DNA of 64,000 bases from Bimastos eiseni (taxonomy: Eukaryota; Annelida; Clitellata; Crassiclitellata; Lumbricidae): positions 58,566,494-58,630,493 of the forward strand of contig OY365807.1 of NCBI GenBank assembly GCA_959347315.1, written 5' to 3'. The translations under genes and the position numbers were made by a program. This document shows, piece after piece, positions 22,246 through 34,600 of this stretch. The notes under the pieces were generated by a model. That model was not told the origin of the DNA and did no database searches. It saw only the letters and a program-made list of their open reading frames with translations. Within the stretch, counting starts at the first letter, position 1. Every line of letters begins with the position of its first letter.

Positions 22246-25200
22246 ATGGCTGATATCCAGAAGGAACCGATCGCTGAGGCTTACGACGATGTGAGAAACG
22301 ACCAATCGCCAACGACATGGTATCTTATACTGATCAGATTCAGATGTGAATTTTGGTGTGAACGCGAGTATTAATGTGTGAGCGTAAATGTAAAGCTTTA
22401 AGTGAGTGTTGAGGTAAGTGCCAGTGTTACTCTGAGTGCAAATGTGAGTGTAACATAGGTGGGAATGTGAGTGTATGTATACGCGTAATTGTGAGTGCTA
22501 ATGTGGTCGTAATGTAGGTGTAACTGTGAGCGTTATAAATGTGACTGTTGAAGTGACTTTAATATAGGTGCCAACATGTGTGCAATTTAGGTGCAAATGT
22601 TAGTGTAATTGTGAGTGTAATATAAGTTAATGTTAGTGTAGCATAGGTGTGAATTCGAGTGCAAGACAGGTGGAAATGTGAGTGTAATGTAAGTGTAACG
22701 GTGATTGTAGATGTGTAACGCAAATGTTGTAACTGCGCGTGTAGATATCAATACAGAGCGAGAGAGTGCAACTGACATCCGATGATATAACCAGCGAGCC
22801 ATTGCTCGGTTAGTTAAACGCTTTAGATCCGTTATTGCAGGCCCCCCTCATTCCATTACCCGATAGACTGTAATAACTTTGCCTCACCCCGTCATACCCT
22901 GGTGCATCCACTCTGCCGTGTCAGAATTTCCCAGTGGCGCTCTATAATTTTTTTTTACAATTACAGTTAGCAACTCTTTCGTCCTTTGTCGCAGTCAGTC
23001 GCTGGTTTTCTGGTTCTTCATCTGTGATAGATATCTGTGCAATCCTTCTGACCAGACGCAGCTTTCGTGATTAAGCTGAATGGTGCCCTGACCTCAGCTG
23101 CGTGTGTATATATAATACTAACTGTTAACCGGTGAAGAATCAGAGGTCGAAAAATTTAATAGCCCATAGCTCGCGATTCAACCCGTTTCTTCCCATTGCA
23201 CAGGAAGGTTGCTACAGTTTGCGCCCCGAAGGCAACTAAATTTAGCGGCCGTCGTACTGTTTACCCGTGAAACGCCCTCTGAACAACATAGCTTATACGC
23301 GTCTGTTAGTAACGGCGATTCAACCGATTCCTAATCGAGTTTCATCCATTAAGTGTGCATTTCATTTGAATAAATACAAATATACTTACAGAAGGTACGA
23401 AGGACTTGTGTTCTATGCCTAATAGTTCCATAGGGTCAACAATGATGGACACTTTTAAGCTTTAACTACTGTAGTTATTCACTAGTAGTTATAACTACTA
23501 CATATGTAGTTGCCTTGTAGTCATAACTAGTTCTGAAGAAGTAGTTAAAGAAATAGTTATAACTAATTTTATCAAATGGTTTGAAGTCAACTACACTACA
23601 TCACATTAACTAAAAAAATTTATTTACTAGTTCCATTTTACACGAATCCTTGCAATTTCACAACAAACACGGACATCATAAGTATAATTGTGTAATTGGA
23701 ATTTGTCATATTCTTGTGAGGAAGTGGATTCATCACAGAACTATAGAGAAACTGAGAAAGACAATACAATTGTTGCATTGCATACTTCTGGATATACAAT
23801 GATATTCACAGTAAAGCAGAGGGAGCCAAGATTATCAAACGGTCCACTTTATTTGACCTGAGGCAATTGATAGCTTCAAAATCGTTTGAAGGGGGCGGGA
23901 TGGCGGGATGGCTTCTGGCCCTCTAACTAATAGCAGTTAGAATTCTGTATGACATTAATAATAGTCAGAATTTATCAGTTAAAGGGTAGATATATTAATA
24001 GTTTGCCGTTGCATTTAATTGTTTTAATATGAAGAAACAGTGCTATAGTAGGCTATGCTAAGGTTATTGTGTATTTATGATTATCTCTCCCTGTCTGTCC
24101 AAAGGGCTCTGGCTGTATCTACTTAATCATCGATTTTGTCCCTGGGTTTCATGGCAAACAGCTGCACAGGGTATAGGCGGATTTACACGTAACACAGTAT
24201 CCGTTTATCTGTTGACCCAACGATAGCTAAACGTGAATATAAGAACCGGATTGGACGACCAATTGGTGGAGCATCCGGTGGGATTGATACGCTTCATGCA
24301 ACTGTTGGCCATATATACTTACATGTAAATATTTGTGGTAATAATTGTATTGCATTTATAATATTGTGTTCATCGTTCATTATATATTGGCTGCATCAAA
24401 CATCAACCATAAATATCACATCGGATAGTGTTAAATATACACAACCTATATCTCTATATATACCTATATATATATATTATATATATATATATATTTGAGT
24501 GTGTATATGTGCAACGTCAGATATTAGTTGCATCAAACTTATTATGCAGTGTACTGGATAAAGTGATGATTGTCCAATCCGGGTTCGAATTGAATAGCCT
24601 ACATGGGATGTGTAACATATTTGTGCGCACGCCCACACACACACACACACGCACACACGCACAAATATAAGTATATAATTTACATATAATTATATATATA
24701 TATTAATGCATAAGGTATTCGTATAGGCTATGTACAAGTATTTATAAGTATGTGCTACAGGCGTGTTCAGGATTTTGACGGAGCTGTTACATGCTTTTGC
24801 AAACCCTACGGGCATAAAATTTGTCTGGGCGTCACACATGTTCCGTCCGTTTATGCGAATTAATCATGGCTTCAGCCAACGCTTTTTCCCTGTCACTCAC
24901 TCTTATCATTAAGTCTCGTGACGAACTCTGTCGTTATTCAAATACGACTGTTACATCCCATCACATGGCTAGGCACGATACATGATAGAATTAGGGCGCT
25001 GCATTAGCGTGTAGACCATAAAGGGGTAAGGGAGGTGGGAGTGAAAGGGGAGGAGGAGTGGGTATGGAAGGATGATGGGGAAAGGGGCAGAAACGGTATT
25101 TGTTTCAGATGATATTGTATTAATTTACATGAATTTTATAATTAATTTACATTCCTATATATCGGTTTACTTGATTTTAAAATAAATTTACATGATTTTG

Positions 25201-27047
25201 TAATAGTTTAGGCCTGCGTGGTCTTTAAATTTATTTACATGATTGTTATGATTCATTTTGCATTTTCAGGGCTCTCTTGGGCTATGACGACACAAACACG
25301 ATTGTCCTATTGGCCACTGGATCAGAATATGAAGAATTCAGATCCAAATTTTCTGGTAAATAACATATAACGTGATCTGAAAGATGTTGGGTCTTTGAGA
25401 TTAACCTTAAGTTAAGATCAAAGGGGTTGAAATAATCGTCATCAGGGCAGGAATTGGTTTAAAACTATCAAGTGCTCCCAGGAAACTGATACTGAATAGG
25501 GACTATAAATCTACGTAGGCCTAGGGCCCTATAAATGATAGGTTTGAATTTTGAAGGTTAGACGACTAGAGGTTTACTGGCAATCTGCGTAACCTTAAGT
25601 CAAGGATATATGAAAATGAAGAAGCTATAGATTACTTTAAGTTTTAATCTTAGTCGTCTCCAATATCTTCTTCTTTTCTTCTTCTTCTTCCTCCTCCTCC
25701 TTCTCCTTATTCTTCTTCTTTATCTATATCTTTTTCTTCTTCTTCTTATGTCGGTGGGAGGCAGGACGGCAAGGCAGAGCACTGGACACTCTCCCTCACA
25801 TACCAAGGTCTCTGCTTGTTAACAGTCGTCCGCACAACTTGCGAGACATTCCAAGCATAAATATTATCTGACCAGAGTGGAGGACCCAGCCTGTCGACCG
25901 TTGATTTCTCCAGCACACAGACACGCGAATAAAGAAACATTCAGACGTTGGGGGCCTATACATACAATTAATACAGATAGAAGAGGCAAAGTATTGAGGG
26001 GAGAGACCACTTGGCTCACTTCTTCCTCGACATCTCTGTTCAACCCTTTTGACACGACGCAGCGATCAATTGTATGAATAAGCTAGTCCCCTCTGCGCTT
26101 ATCACTTTCGAGTAGCGCCTTAGAAATTCTGAATCTACGGTTACTATTATGACGAACGAAGGAACGAATAAGAAAATAAAAGTGAGGGAAGGGATGACTT
26201 ATGACCAGTAGACCTACAGCGAAGTGAACATCTGTTGAATAATAAAATTTAAATATTCGTCGACAGATGACGACAGGTTGTTTGGATTCGTTCGTCTAAC
26301 TGCCGGTGACGAGTTGAGCAAGAGGGCAAAGTTCGTGCTGATCACGTGGATCGGAAGCAACATCAGCGCCCTCAAGCGGGCCAAAGTCAGCACTGACAAG
26401 TCAACCGTTAAATCCATCCTCCAGGTTGGTCTACGTTTACCTGGGACTATTATGGAAGATAAATGAAGCCGACGAAAACCGGGTCATTGACCTAAATTAT
26501 GTGTGTGACTACATACGGGACATGGGCGGGATAAATCGGCAGTCGCGTTTGTTTTTGTTAACGAAATAAAACTGACTTAATATTTAGATCTTGTAAAAAT
26601 GATAAATTAAATGACAATAATAAAACAATAATAATAATGAAAATAATAAAATGGGTTCAAGGGAAGTACTTTTTGAATGGAGTAGCATAAATTTAGATGA
26701 ACTTCTGCTTTTATATGCCTACATCCAACGTTATCCTGCTGAGTACCCGGATGTCACTTTGTTCAGTACATAGCCGACCAAAGACGTCACCCGTATCAGA
26801 AAAGACGATCACTGATTGGCTGACACGTTGCGGTTTCATATCAATTCAATATTAGTCCAAGCTTTTTGCATAAGAATTGGTGATATTTAAAATTAAGATT
26901 CATGTTAATGGAATTTGTTAATTCGTCGTGACTTTGTGCAGGAATAAACGTATGCATAACCATGAGTAACCTCCGACTCTATTCCCTCTTCTCTCACAGT
27001 ATTGCAGAGTGAAAGTCGAGACATTCGTTGATTTCAAGAAAGCATAA
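22246..27047 (+). CDS. COTL1: Coactosin-like actin-binding protein (ADF-homology domain), four coding exons
   Basis: Exons 22246-22319, 25270-25355, 26267-26424 and (tentative) 27000-27047. Phases are 2, 1, 0 and all introns are GT-AG. Exon 1 encodes [20 protein letters not shown] and following residues. Exon 2 contributes [12 protein letters not shown] and a SEYEEF segment. Exon 3 carries the family core: [24 protein letters not shown] and [16 protein letters not shown]. Coactosins have one ADF-H domain that binds F-actin and counteracts capping; the vertebrate protein has 142 residues and also binds 5-lipoxygenase. With exon 4 as drawn, the product has 121 residues and ends FVDFKKA, lacking the usual KAGGANY tail. 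The exon 4 acceptor (CCCTCTTCTCTCACAG) is excellent, but the peptide match is weak, so the true last exon could lie elsewhere. Exons 1-3 are secure. It is upstream of anillin on the same strand, about 4.6 kb away. Confidence 0.9.
22380..22720. repeat. Degenerate minisatellite in coactosin intron 1
   Basis: Many diverged copies of GTGAGTGTAATGTAGGTGTAA-like units (about 18-21 bases). Confidence 0.75.
23465..23580. repeat. Cluster of TAGTTATAACTA-type short palindromes
   Basis: AACTACTGTAGTTA, GTAGTTATAACTAC, ACTACATATGTAGT, GTCATAACTAGTT and TAGTTATAACTA occur within about 110 bases of coactosin intron 1. Confidence 0.7.
24460..24700. repeat. (TA)n and (CA)n microsatellites in coactosin intron 1
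   Basis: TA runs at about 24455-24494 and 24690-24703, and an ACACAC run at about 24634-24660. Confidence 0.9.
25660..25750. repeat. CTT/CCT polypyrimidine tract in coactosin intron 2
   Basis: TTCTTCTTCTTCCTCCTCCT and similar; no gene. Confidence 0.9.
26060..26160 (+). mobile_element. CR1/L2-like LINE 3' tail in coactosin intron 2
   Basis: Diverged version of the AATAAGCTGGTGCCCTGCGC block and the CTTTAGAAATT...ATCTACGGTTAC end also seen at 4640 and 55640. Confidence 0.55.
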
Positions 27048-27329
27048 TTTTATAGGCTAGGGCCTAGTTAGCAGATGTTCTTACATTTTAAAGACTTGAT
27101 TGGGATGTTATGCTAAACATTGGTCCACGTGTATTTCCAGGATGTTAACGGAACTAACATGTGGTATAAGATTATGTACATGTGAATTATTCCTTTAACC
27201 TATGGAATGTGCTTACGATGTGAGCAGAATTATAAGCAATAAGTTTTATTCAGGCTTAGAGATAACTTATTCCCTCTGAACCTATCGATCACATTCCCAA
27301 TTTCGAAATTCATTAAAGGGCCTATCGTG

Positions 27330-27660
27330 TAGTTGAAAAGTTTTTCATATGATTTGTGGGTGTCAAATATTTTGGAATAAGCTTATATATTGTCGGCGGT
27401 ATCTGGTAAGCATTAGGTTGGTTGTTGATGATGATTAAGAAAAGAAGGGCTCCAAGAATAGATCTATGTGGTTCTCCAATATTATTATCTTCATTTTCGA
27501 TAGAAAGCCATCGAATGAGACTTGTTGCTTTCTGTTTTCCAGACAATTCCTGAAATATCGAATACAATACTACGAACATAAACATATTTATAATTTACTC
27601 ACGCACAATTAACGTTATCAAACGCTTTTGCAAAGTCAGTAGGCCCTAAATAAATAAACC
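27330..27660 (-). pseudogene. Non-LTR retrotransposon reverse-transcriptase fragment (reverse)
   Basis: Minus strand reads DFAKAFDNVN at about 27657-27608 (consensus DFSKAFDTVNH) and then RSILGALLFLIIINNQPNA at about 27490-27410 (consensus GSILGPLLFLIYINDLPNA). A frame change lies between the two blocks. Dead copy downstream of coactosin. Confidence 0.8.
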
Positions 27661-28880
27661 AATACATACATACGTGTACATAGATATATGCATGCATAAA
27701 TACATGCACGAATGTACAGAAATTGTTCTGTTTGAAATTGTTGCTAGAATTTCGCCTTGGAAATTCAAATAAGCGATCTTGCAGAGCTGGAGGAGCCGAA
27801 TATCCGAGAGGCATTGAAGAAAGCAGGAGGCGCCCAGTATGGAACCGGAGTTCGCGACTAAGTATGCTTTCAGCGGCTGCAAACACAGGAAATTCGTTGT
27901 AGTTCGGGTCTATACTATAGTCTGAGCCTAAAGTTCTGCGTGTGTGTAGGCGCTGATAGAGAATCAAAATCCGATTTTTATAAAATCCTGTAATTAAGAC
28001 TAAATTCAAGAAAAGTTTGCAAATTTCTTAAAACTCCAATTATTTGCTATTCGGCTTTATAGTGGAAACATGACATTGCTTATTGATGCTAGCTAGATCT
28101 CTTTGTGGAATCGCAGATCTACGTACGAAAATTCCATCGAGGCGCATACAAAACCACAGTAATCATAAAGCACTTGTAAAGGCTTTAGTCTCCACCTTGA
28201 AGGGATGGACGGTTTAGTACACCGTAGGCCTATACGTTATAACAGTCCATTGAGGGGAATAAGACCTACTTACATATGAGTATGTATGATGCATGTTTGT
28301 AGTTACAGTAGCCTATGTATAAATGTATGGGTTGAATCGATTAAAACCCACACGTTCTAGATGAGAGCTGTCCATCAATATAGGGAGTCTACTATGGGCC
28401 GCCCACCCATCCCAACATTGCTCAATAATTTCACATAGCTCGTATCTTCGTTTTTATCTATATCTACTTCAGTCTGTCAGATGTTTAGCCAGATAATTAT
28501 AGTTGCTACAGCTGATAAGTAGGTCTACTGTAGGACGGACCATTTAAGTGTAGGCCGATCTAGTATTAATTAGGTCGACCACTGAAACATTAATTGTAGG
28601 TCTAGAAAAGTCTATGTCCTTGTAAAAAAAAGCTATCACTTGAGTCTGCGCATTTCGTTTTGGTATAGACCCTTTCTTGAACAACTATGTAAATTGGATC
28701 TAACGATAAAACAACGCTTTTCTAATATTCAGCGATGACGTAGATGTAGAAGTGTATGCAGTCTGCCTGACGAAATTGCTTCATTTCTGGGTCATAATAA
28801 TTATATTAAAAAATATGACGTCATTGTTGTGTTGCATCACTATTTAATATATAATTGTGATCTTAAACTACAATTTTCTT
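27661..28880. other. No gene recognised
   Basis: Intergenic between coactosin and anillin. Contains several GTAGGCCTA motifs and no convincing exon. Confidence 0.4.
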
Positions 28881-28884
28881 AATT

Positions 28885-28960
28885 TATAGAGCGCCACCCA
28901 AAGCTAAGCGCAGGGCACCAGCCTATTCACCAGCGCTAAGGTGTGTTGAATAATAGTCGC
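28885..28960 (-). mobile_element. CR1/L2-like LINE 3' tail (reverse)
   Basis: TAGAGCGCCACCCAAAGCTA followed by AGCGCAGGGCACCAGCC is the reverse of the LINE 3' block found at 55640. Confidence 0.65.
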
Positions 28961-30135
28961 TGGTTAGGACGCTGGATAAAGAGGTTTCGATTTCTGTCCG
29001 ATCTGAAAGATGCTTCGAGACAGTTGCTCCATCTGCGCCCCCTAGCGAGGAAAACGAGTTCACTGACCGGCGACTGCACGCTTATTTTTGGGCGATGATC
29101 ATTCTGCGAGAGAGCGGACTATATTCATTGCCCTCAAGTAAAAATAGTACTAAGGTAGCTTGGAATATCTAATTACCAAATCTGGTGACTTATGTAGCCT
29201 AATTATTTGTTATTTATAGCCTAATAATAATATCCAAGATCTCAGTAGAATGAACGTAGGCTGCAGTTGCAATTTGACGTCGAACGAAACTGCAACGATT
29301 AAACAACCAATGAAGTTGTTTTAGAGGTTTACAACTCCTTCTGGTCTAAATTGAAATGCTAACGCTTCCTATATTGACCGCATGTATAGCCTCGAGAGTG
29401 CTCTTACTTCAACGAATTTATCCGATGAAATCTGTCACAACTGCTGTCCGTTTGACTGTGGGCCATATGTGTCAAGGTCTGATATAAGTTCATTTAACGA
29501 CACATCCATAGCAACGATGATATGCGTCAAACAAGTACAAGTATGCAAGGTACATAATTACGTTTATAATAAGTGTCTGTTCTAGTGAAAGCGAGGAAGT
29601 CATAGTAATTATACGTTAGTTCAGCATATTCAATAATGTTCAGGATCATTTTAGTCGCGGACAATGTTAATGCACGATGGTCTCGTTTTGGATATCTGTC
29701 AAGGTACTTGCCCGAGGTTTAAATATCGGATATTTCTGAGGCCGCGCTGGCATGCGAACAGATATTCCGTCATGCCTCAGTGAGCATCACCTGCAAAACA
29801 AGAAATTCAATCGTCGGCGCCTAGGATATCACATGTAGGCCTATAGGCCTAATCGAGCATCTGGAAGAATTGAATTCCTCATTCGGAGACGGTAACTGGG
29901 AGGCGCCTACACACACGTACACTGGTCAACGTGACCCAGTTCGATGTTTAACTACGTATTTTACACGTTTCATTAGTAGCCTACTCATAATAATGAGTAG
30001 GACGCTGAAACGTAATAATGTTAAATTTTATAGGGGCCTTTGTAGTTTTACACAAACTCTCAAGTACATGACCACTCGACTCGTCTAACTTCTAATTAGG
30101 CCTAAATATCATCAACATAGTACGCATAACATACT
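28961..30135. other. No gene recognised
   Basis: Unique-looking intergenic DNA. An open stretch near 29382-29560 has no recognisable domain. Confidence 0.35.
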
Positions 30136-30139
30136 TTTT

Positions 30140-30330
30140 TTTAAATCAGGCCGCTAAGTATCCGCATCTTTGGATCTATATTCTGGAATTCACTCCCGAA
30201 TGTACTAATCTGCCTTTCTACATTGCATAAGTTCAAAAACAGACTGAAAATGTATCTATGTCCACACTAAACTAGAAACCATAATTATGCGTTCATTATT
30301 GCATGAAACTTGTTTAATATTGTGTACCAC
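30140..30330 (+). pseudogene. C-terminal fragment of a non-LTR retrotransposon ORF2
   Basis: Frame reads IFGSIFWNSLPNVLICLST then LHKFKNRLKMYL, the usual end of such ORF2 proteins (WNSLP ... FKxRLKxYL). Confidence 0.6.
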
Positions 30331-30869
30331 GTTGCACTTTGCATTTTACAAACATAACCAAAAAATTGAACCATTTGATTTTTACTGGCGCTTAAACAAA
30401 GAAAAATCGACATTCATCTATGGTGTAAATATCCAGAGTTATGTAGGCTAAGGTGAATAAGGGTTAGAGAAGAAACAGCGAGGGAGGTAAGGAGGAGGAA
30501 TAGGGATAAGGTTTCGACCTGTGGAGGATAGGCGTATTATGAAGCTTACTGCATGGGCCTCTAAATACAGAAAGGCTGCGTAGCCTATCCCAATAGCGCG
30601 TACAATAAACCATAGATGCGGCTTTATCTGAGATCGCGTCACGATTTTTTTTAACTAGAGAGTAGACTACAAAGCCTACAATGAGAAATTCCGGAGCATA
30701 AAACTATAGCTAGGCCCTACCGCGTAGGTCAGCACTCAACAATATCAACAATAGCCCGTGTGTAGCTAAGAATAGTTACAGGTTTCAAATTTCTTGCCCA
30801 AAGTGTATCCGATTTTGTCTTTTTGACAGTCACGTGCAACTGTGCATTGAGGGTGGCGAGACTTTAGGC

Positions 30870-30932
30870 GAGAGTTTTCGGCGCTTGAATTCAAATCAAA
30901 ATTTGTTTTTGACCTCGAAAGGTGTGGAACTG
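30870..30932 (+). promoter_or_regulatory. Candidate anillin promoter with E2F-like and CHR-like sites, and possible non-coding exon 1
   Basis: TTTTCGGCGC (30875-30884, E2F/CDE-like) is followed within six bases by TTCAAA (30890-30895), the reverse complement of the canonical cell-cycle homology region TTTGAA. Anillin is a known G2/M gene of the DREAM/MMB class in mammals, so this pairing fits. A GTATGT donor begins at 30933, and a matching acceptor (TTGTTGCTTCAG, ending at 31682) lies 17 bases before the anillin ATG. The stretch may therefore be an untranslated first exon. The role is inferred, not shown. Confidence 0.35.
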
Positions 30933-31575
30933 GTATGTACACGGGCCTAAAGCTCTGAGAAACAACTCTTTTGAAGGATATTTGTAATTTGATTAGTTTG
31001 TTACGATATTTGTTGTGCTATATAAACAACGGCTGTTATGCCAATGTTGGTGCCCTTGCCAAATTGGACGTCAATGCGGAATTCATTGCCGTCATAATTT
31101 GCCTATACTGATACGAAACTCCTTTCGGTTTTATTGTGGACTGTTTTAGTTAAGCGTAGTGTTTCTGCGGCCAAGACTTCTGCCACGCAACGCGGTCGAA
31201 GGTTTTTCGCATGTATCTAAAAACGATACCAACCGTGGCCATAGGGTATAAGTAAAGTGCGAACCAGTAAAATGCGAACCAAAACGCGAGTCATTGGGGA
31301 ATAAAATGCGTTAAGCTACAGGATTACCCCATAGGTTATGCGTCGTGAGGATCGGTTAAGGTCTGGTTGGGCGTCGCGAGGGTCGGTTAGGGTTAGTATT
31401 AGGGCTAGTTAGTACACGGTTCGCAGATTACCGGTTCGCAGGTTCACACTTTACCCACACCCATAGCCATAACCCGTCACAATTTCTAACCTGACCATAA
31501 ACTACCTTCACGATGCATATTAATGTAAGTGTTTTGACTGTACGCATGTGCCGAAGGCTGTGCATACATATCTAT

Positions 31576-31601
31576 GTATATATATATATATATATATATA
31601 T
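31576..31601. repeat. (TA)n microsatellite
   Basis: Perfect TA run directly abutting the palindrome at 31602. Confidence 0.9.
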
Positions 31602-31647
31602 AGAAAGGAGAGTCAAGGTTTGTATACAAACCTTGACTCTCCTTTCT
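31602..31647. repeat. Perfect 46-bp palindrome just upstream of the anillin start
   Basis: Arms of 23 bases with no loop: AGAAAGGAGAGTCAAGGTTT then GTA, followed by the exact reverse complement. It lies between the TA run and the putative acceptor at 31682. Confidence 0.95.
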
Positions 31648-31699
31648 TAGTTGATGTTCATACATATAACTTGTTGCTTCAGAAACACGTTGTGGCAAC

Positions 31700-34600
31700 A
31701 TGGATGACGATAACGCAACCGATACTGACTTGGCTGTGAACCGCAAGCGTGGAGTTGAGCGGTCGGTTGATAGCAGCAAATTTCAGGATGTAGTCTCAAC
31801 AGATGGAAGAGGTATGACGTACATCTTATGTTCTTTGTAAATATTGCCTGTGCTGTTTGATCTGAGTATATTTCTATTCTTTAAATTTATATAATTCGTA
31901 TTTTGAAGCTTTGTCACTCTGTGACGCTTGGCAGTTGGTCTGAAGAATTCTGAAGTACTTGTTAGTTAGTATGTACTCATGGGTTACAATGACTTGTTTG
32001 CAGGGCTGGATTTACCATTGGGCACTTTATACATAGGTCCCTCTGATATTGTTCATCAAAATTTGTTGACCTTAAATTTGCTGCAGCTTGGTCCTAATAA
32101 TAAATAAACTTTGATCAGATTTTGTAAATTGTTTTTATCACTTTATGCATGTGCATAAGACCCCTTGCCCAAGGGCCCCAATATTGACCCCTTGCCCAAG
32201 GCCCCAATATTGTTTATAAAAATTTGCTGATATCATAATTGCTGCCACTTAATCCTTGGAATAATATGCATATTTATATCAATTTTTTTAACTTGTTTGT
32301 CTAAGGAAATGATCTGTTGGGCTAATTGTAACATTATCATGTGATAACATATCACCTTCTAAAATGATGTGGACTTTTGACTGTTCGTTCTTCTGTTTAC
32401 ATTAGTTGCATTGTGGGGCCTCCTAGCTTACCAACGTCGGGTTTCATTGTATTGTGTTGTAATGCAACAATTATCAATTAATTTAAATTGTAATGATAGT
32501 TGAACATTTGTTTGTGTGTTTGTTTTGACAGATTCGCCAACGAAGCGTGTTTGTTTGAGGCAGATGGAGAATGCAATAAAGCCAGACACTCCTGCAATTC
32601 CGAGCATCAGGTCTCGACTTGTTGTGCTTGATCGCCAGATCTGTGCTGCAAATGGTAAATAATTTCTCTAGGTTGGAATTTCTATTTGCAGGTTATTTGC
32701 TCCAACATTGGATAAGTTCAGAAAAATTGTGTTTTGGAATTGTTCTGATTTTTGGAACTGTTCTGAAAAATTACTATTTCACTGAAAGCTTCATTTGGAA
32801 GCACTTGATTTCTGGGTGGAATGGTGTTGGGGTGTGGAACAGTATAATGAGCCTGCAATGAGCGATCAGGGTAGATTTACAGATAAAGATAGTTTCCAAT
32901 GACCTTTGCTTCTTTCTGTGTAAGAATGGACCAAATGCTCACACCTTCCTCCACTCAATATCTGAGTTTAAGGATTGGAGGTTTGGTTGTAGCTGCTTAG
33001 TTTAGAACATAATGTTTGATTTGTTGAACTTAACATTTGATTTCAACTGATTCTCTCTCACAGATGCAGCTGCTACTGCTCTTGGCTATAACAAGTGCTA
33101 CTTAACGGTATAATGTTGAGAGGTACTGTGCAGTGGGCCTCTTTGAGAGCTATTGGGCATCTTTTAAAAGTATTGAGCACCCATGAGCGGTACTGGGCAC
33201 CTTTCAGAGCTACTGAGCAATGGGCATCTTTCAGAAGTACTGGACATCTTTTGGAGCTACTAGGCTTCTTTGAGTGGTACTGAGTATGGGGCATTTTTGA
33301 AAGCTACTGGGTGCCTTTATGATATACTGAGCACCTTTGAGAACTACTGGACACCCTTTCAGAGTTATTGAGAACCTTTTAGAGCTACTGGGTACCTTTC
33401 AGACTACTGGGCACTTTTCAGAGGTACTTGGAACCATCCAGAGGGGCCAGGCATCATTCAGGGGTACTAGGCAGCTTTCACAGGTACTTTAATTAAAATG
33501 TACTGTGTTGATTGGCTTCACTTACTCATATATACTTAACATATTACTAAAACGAGTAGTTTCTTTTCAGATGAAAACTCCAACAAAACACCTCAACCCA
33601 GCGTCAATAACTCCGCCATAGCCACTTCACAGGAAGTGCGACTGTCGCTGAAGGACGTTGCCGCTGTGTCGCGCATCTCTGAATTCACCTCCGAGAACTG
33701 GGAGGAGGTCAACGTCCCTAACCTGCGCCGAACGAAGAAACCGGTGGACCCTGCGCTGCAGCCGGTCAGCGAGCGAATGGCCGGTTGGCAGAAGAAGGTG
33801 GATGCAAGCTCAACCGAGAAGGGCTCCCCGGTTTCCGATAGGAGGAAGTCTGCGTGGGAAGGAAGGACCCGTGGTGCGAATGAGAGGAGCAACGTCCGAT
33901 CGCGGCTTTCCATGTGGGAGCAGAAGGTCTCCGAGGAGCAGGAGAGGGCTGCCACTCCGTCGGTGGTTCCGCGTGGATTCCAGGCAGAGCAGGAGGCAGG
34001 GACCCACGAAGGCCTGGAAGGGAAAGCGGAGATGTCTGTGCTGAATGTCGAGAGGGATGTAAGTAAACTGGCTGACTGACTGAAACCAATATCTAGATAC
34101 GATCTTCTGATGCAATACATTCTTCTAATGTAATCATTATCAAGTATTTATATAGCGCCACTTTAAGTCAGAGGCATTCCTCACCCAGGCCAGAAGAGTC
34201 TTCACTGATAAAGAGGGCAATTTTCAGATGCATCTGGCACTGATCAGAGGTTAAGGAAAAATAGCTGGTTCTAAGTTGCTTAGAACACTTCTAAAATGTC
34301 ATTTCCTCTTCCTGTTGATTTCCCTTTTTATACCATACTTTATGGATATCTTTACTTTGTGGATATCTTTACTTTAGGAATATCTTTACTTTATGGATAT
34401 CTTTACTTTAGGAATATCTTTACTTTATGGATATCTTTACTTTATGGATATCTTTATTTTAGGAATATCTTTACTTTATGGATATCTTTACTTTATGGAT
34501 ATCTTTACTTTATGGATATCTTTACTTTATGGATATCTTTACTTTATGGATATCTTTACTTTATGGATATCTTTACTTGCGGATATCTTTACTTTATGGA

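Noticed and set aside
33064..33107. Possible extra anillin exon after a CTCTCTCACAG acceptor ([15 protein letters not shown])
   Set aside because: Its 44-base length would break the frame into exon 3, while exon 2 joins 33571 directly in phase.
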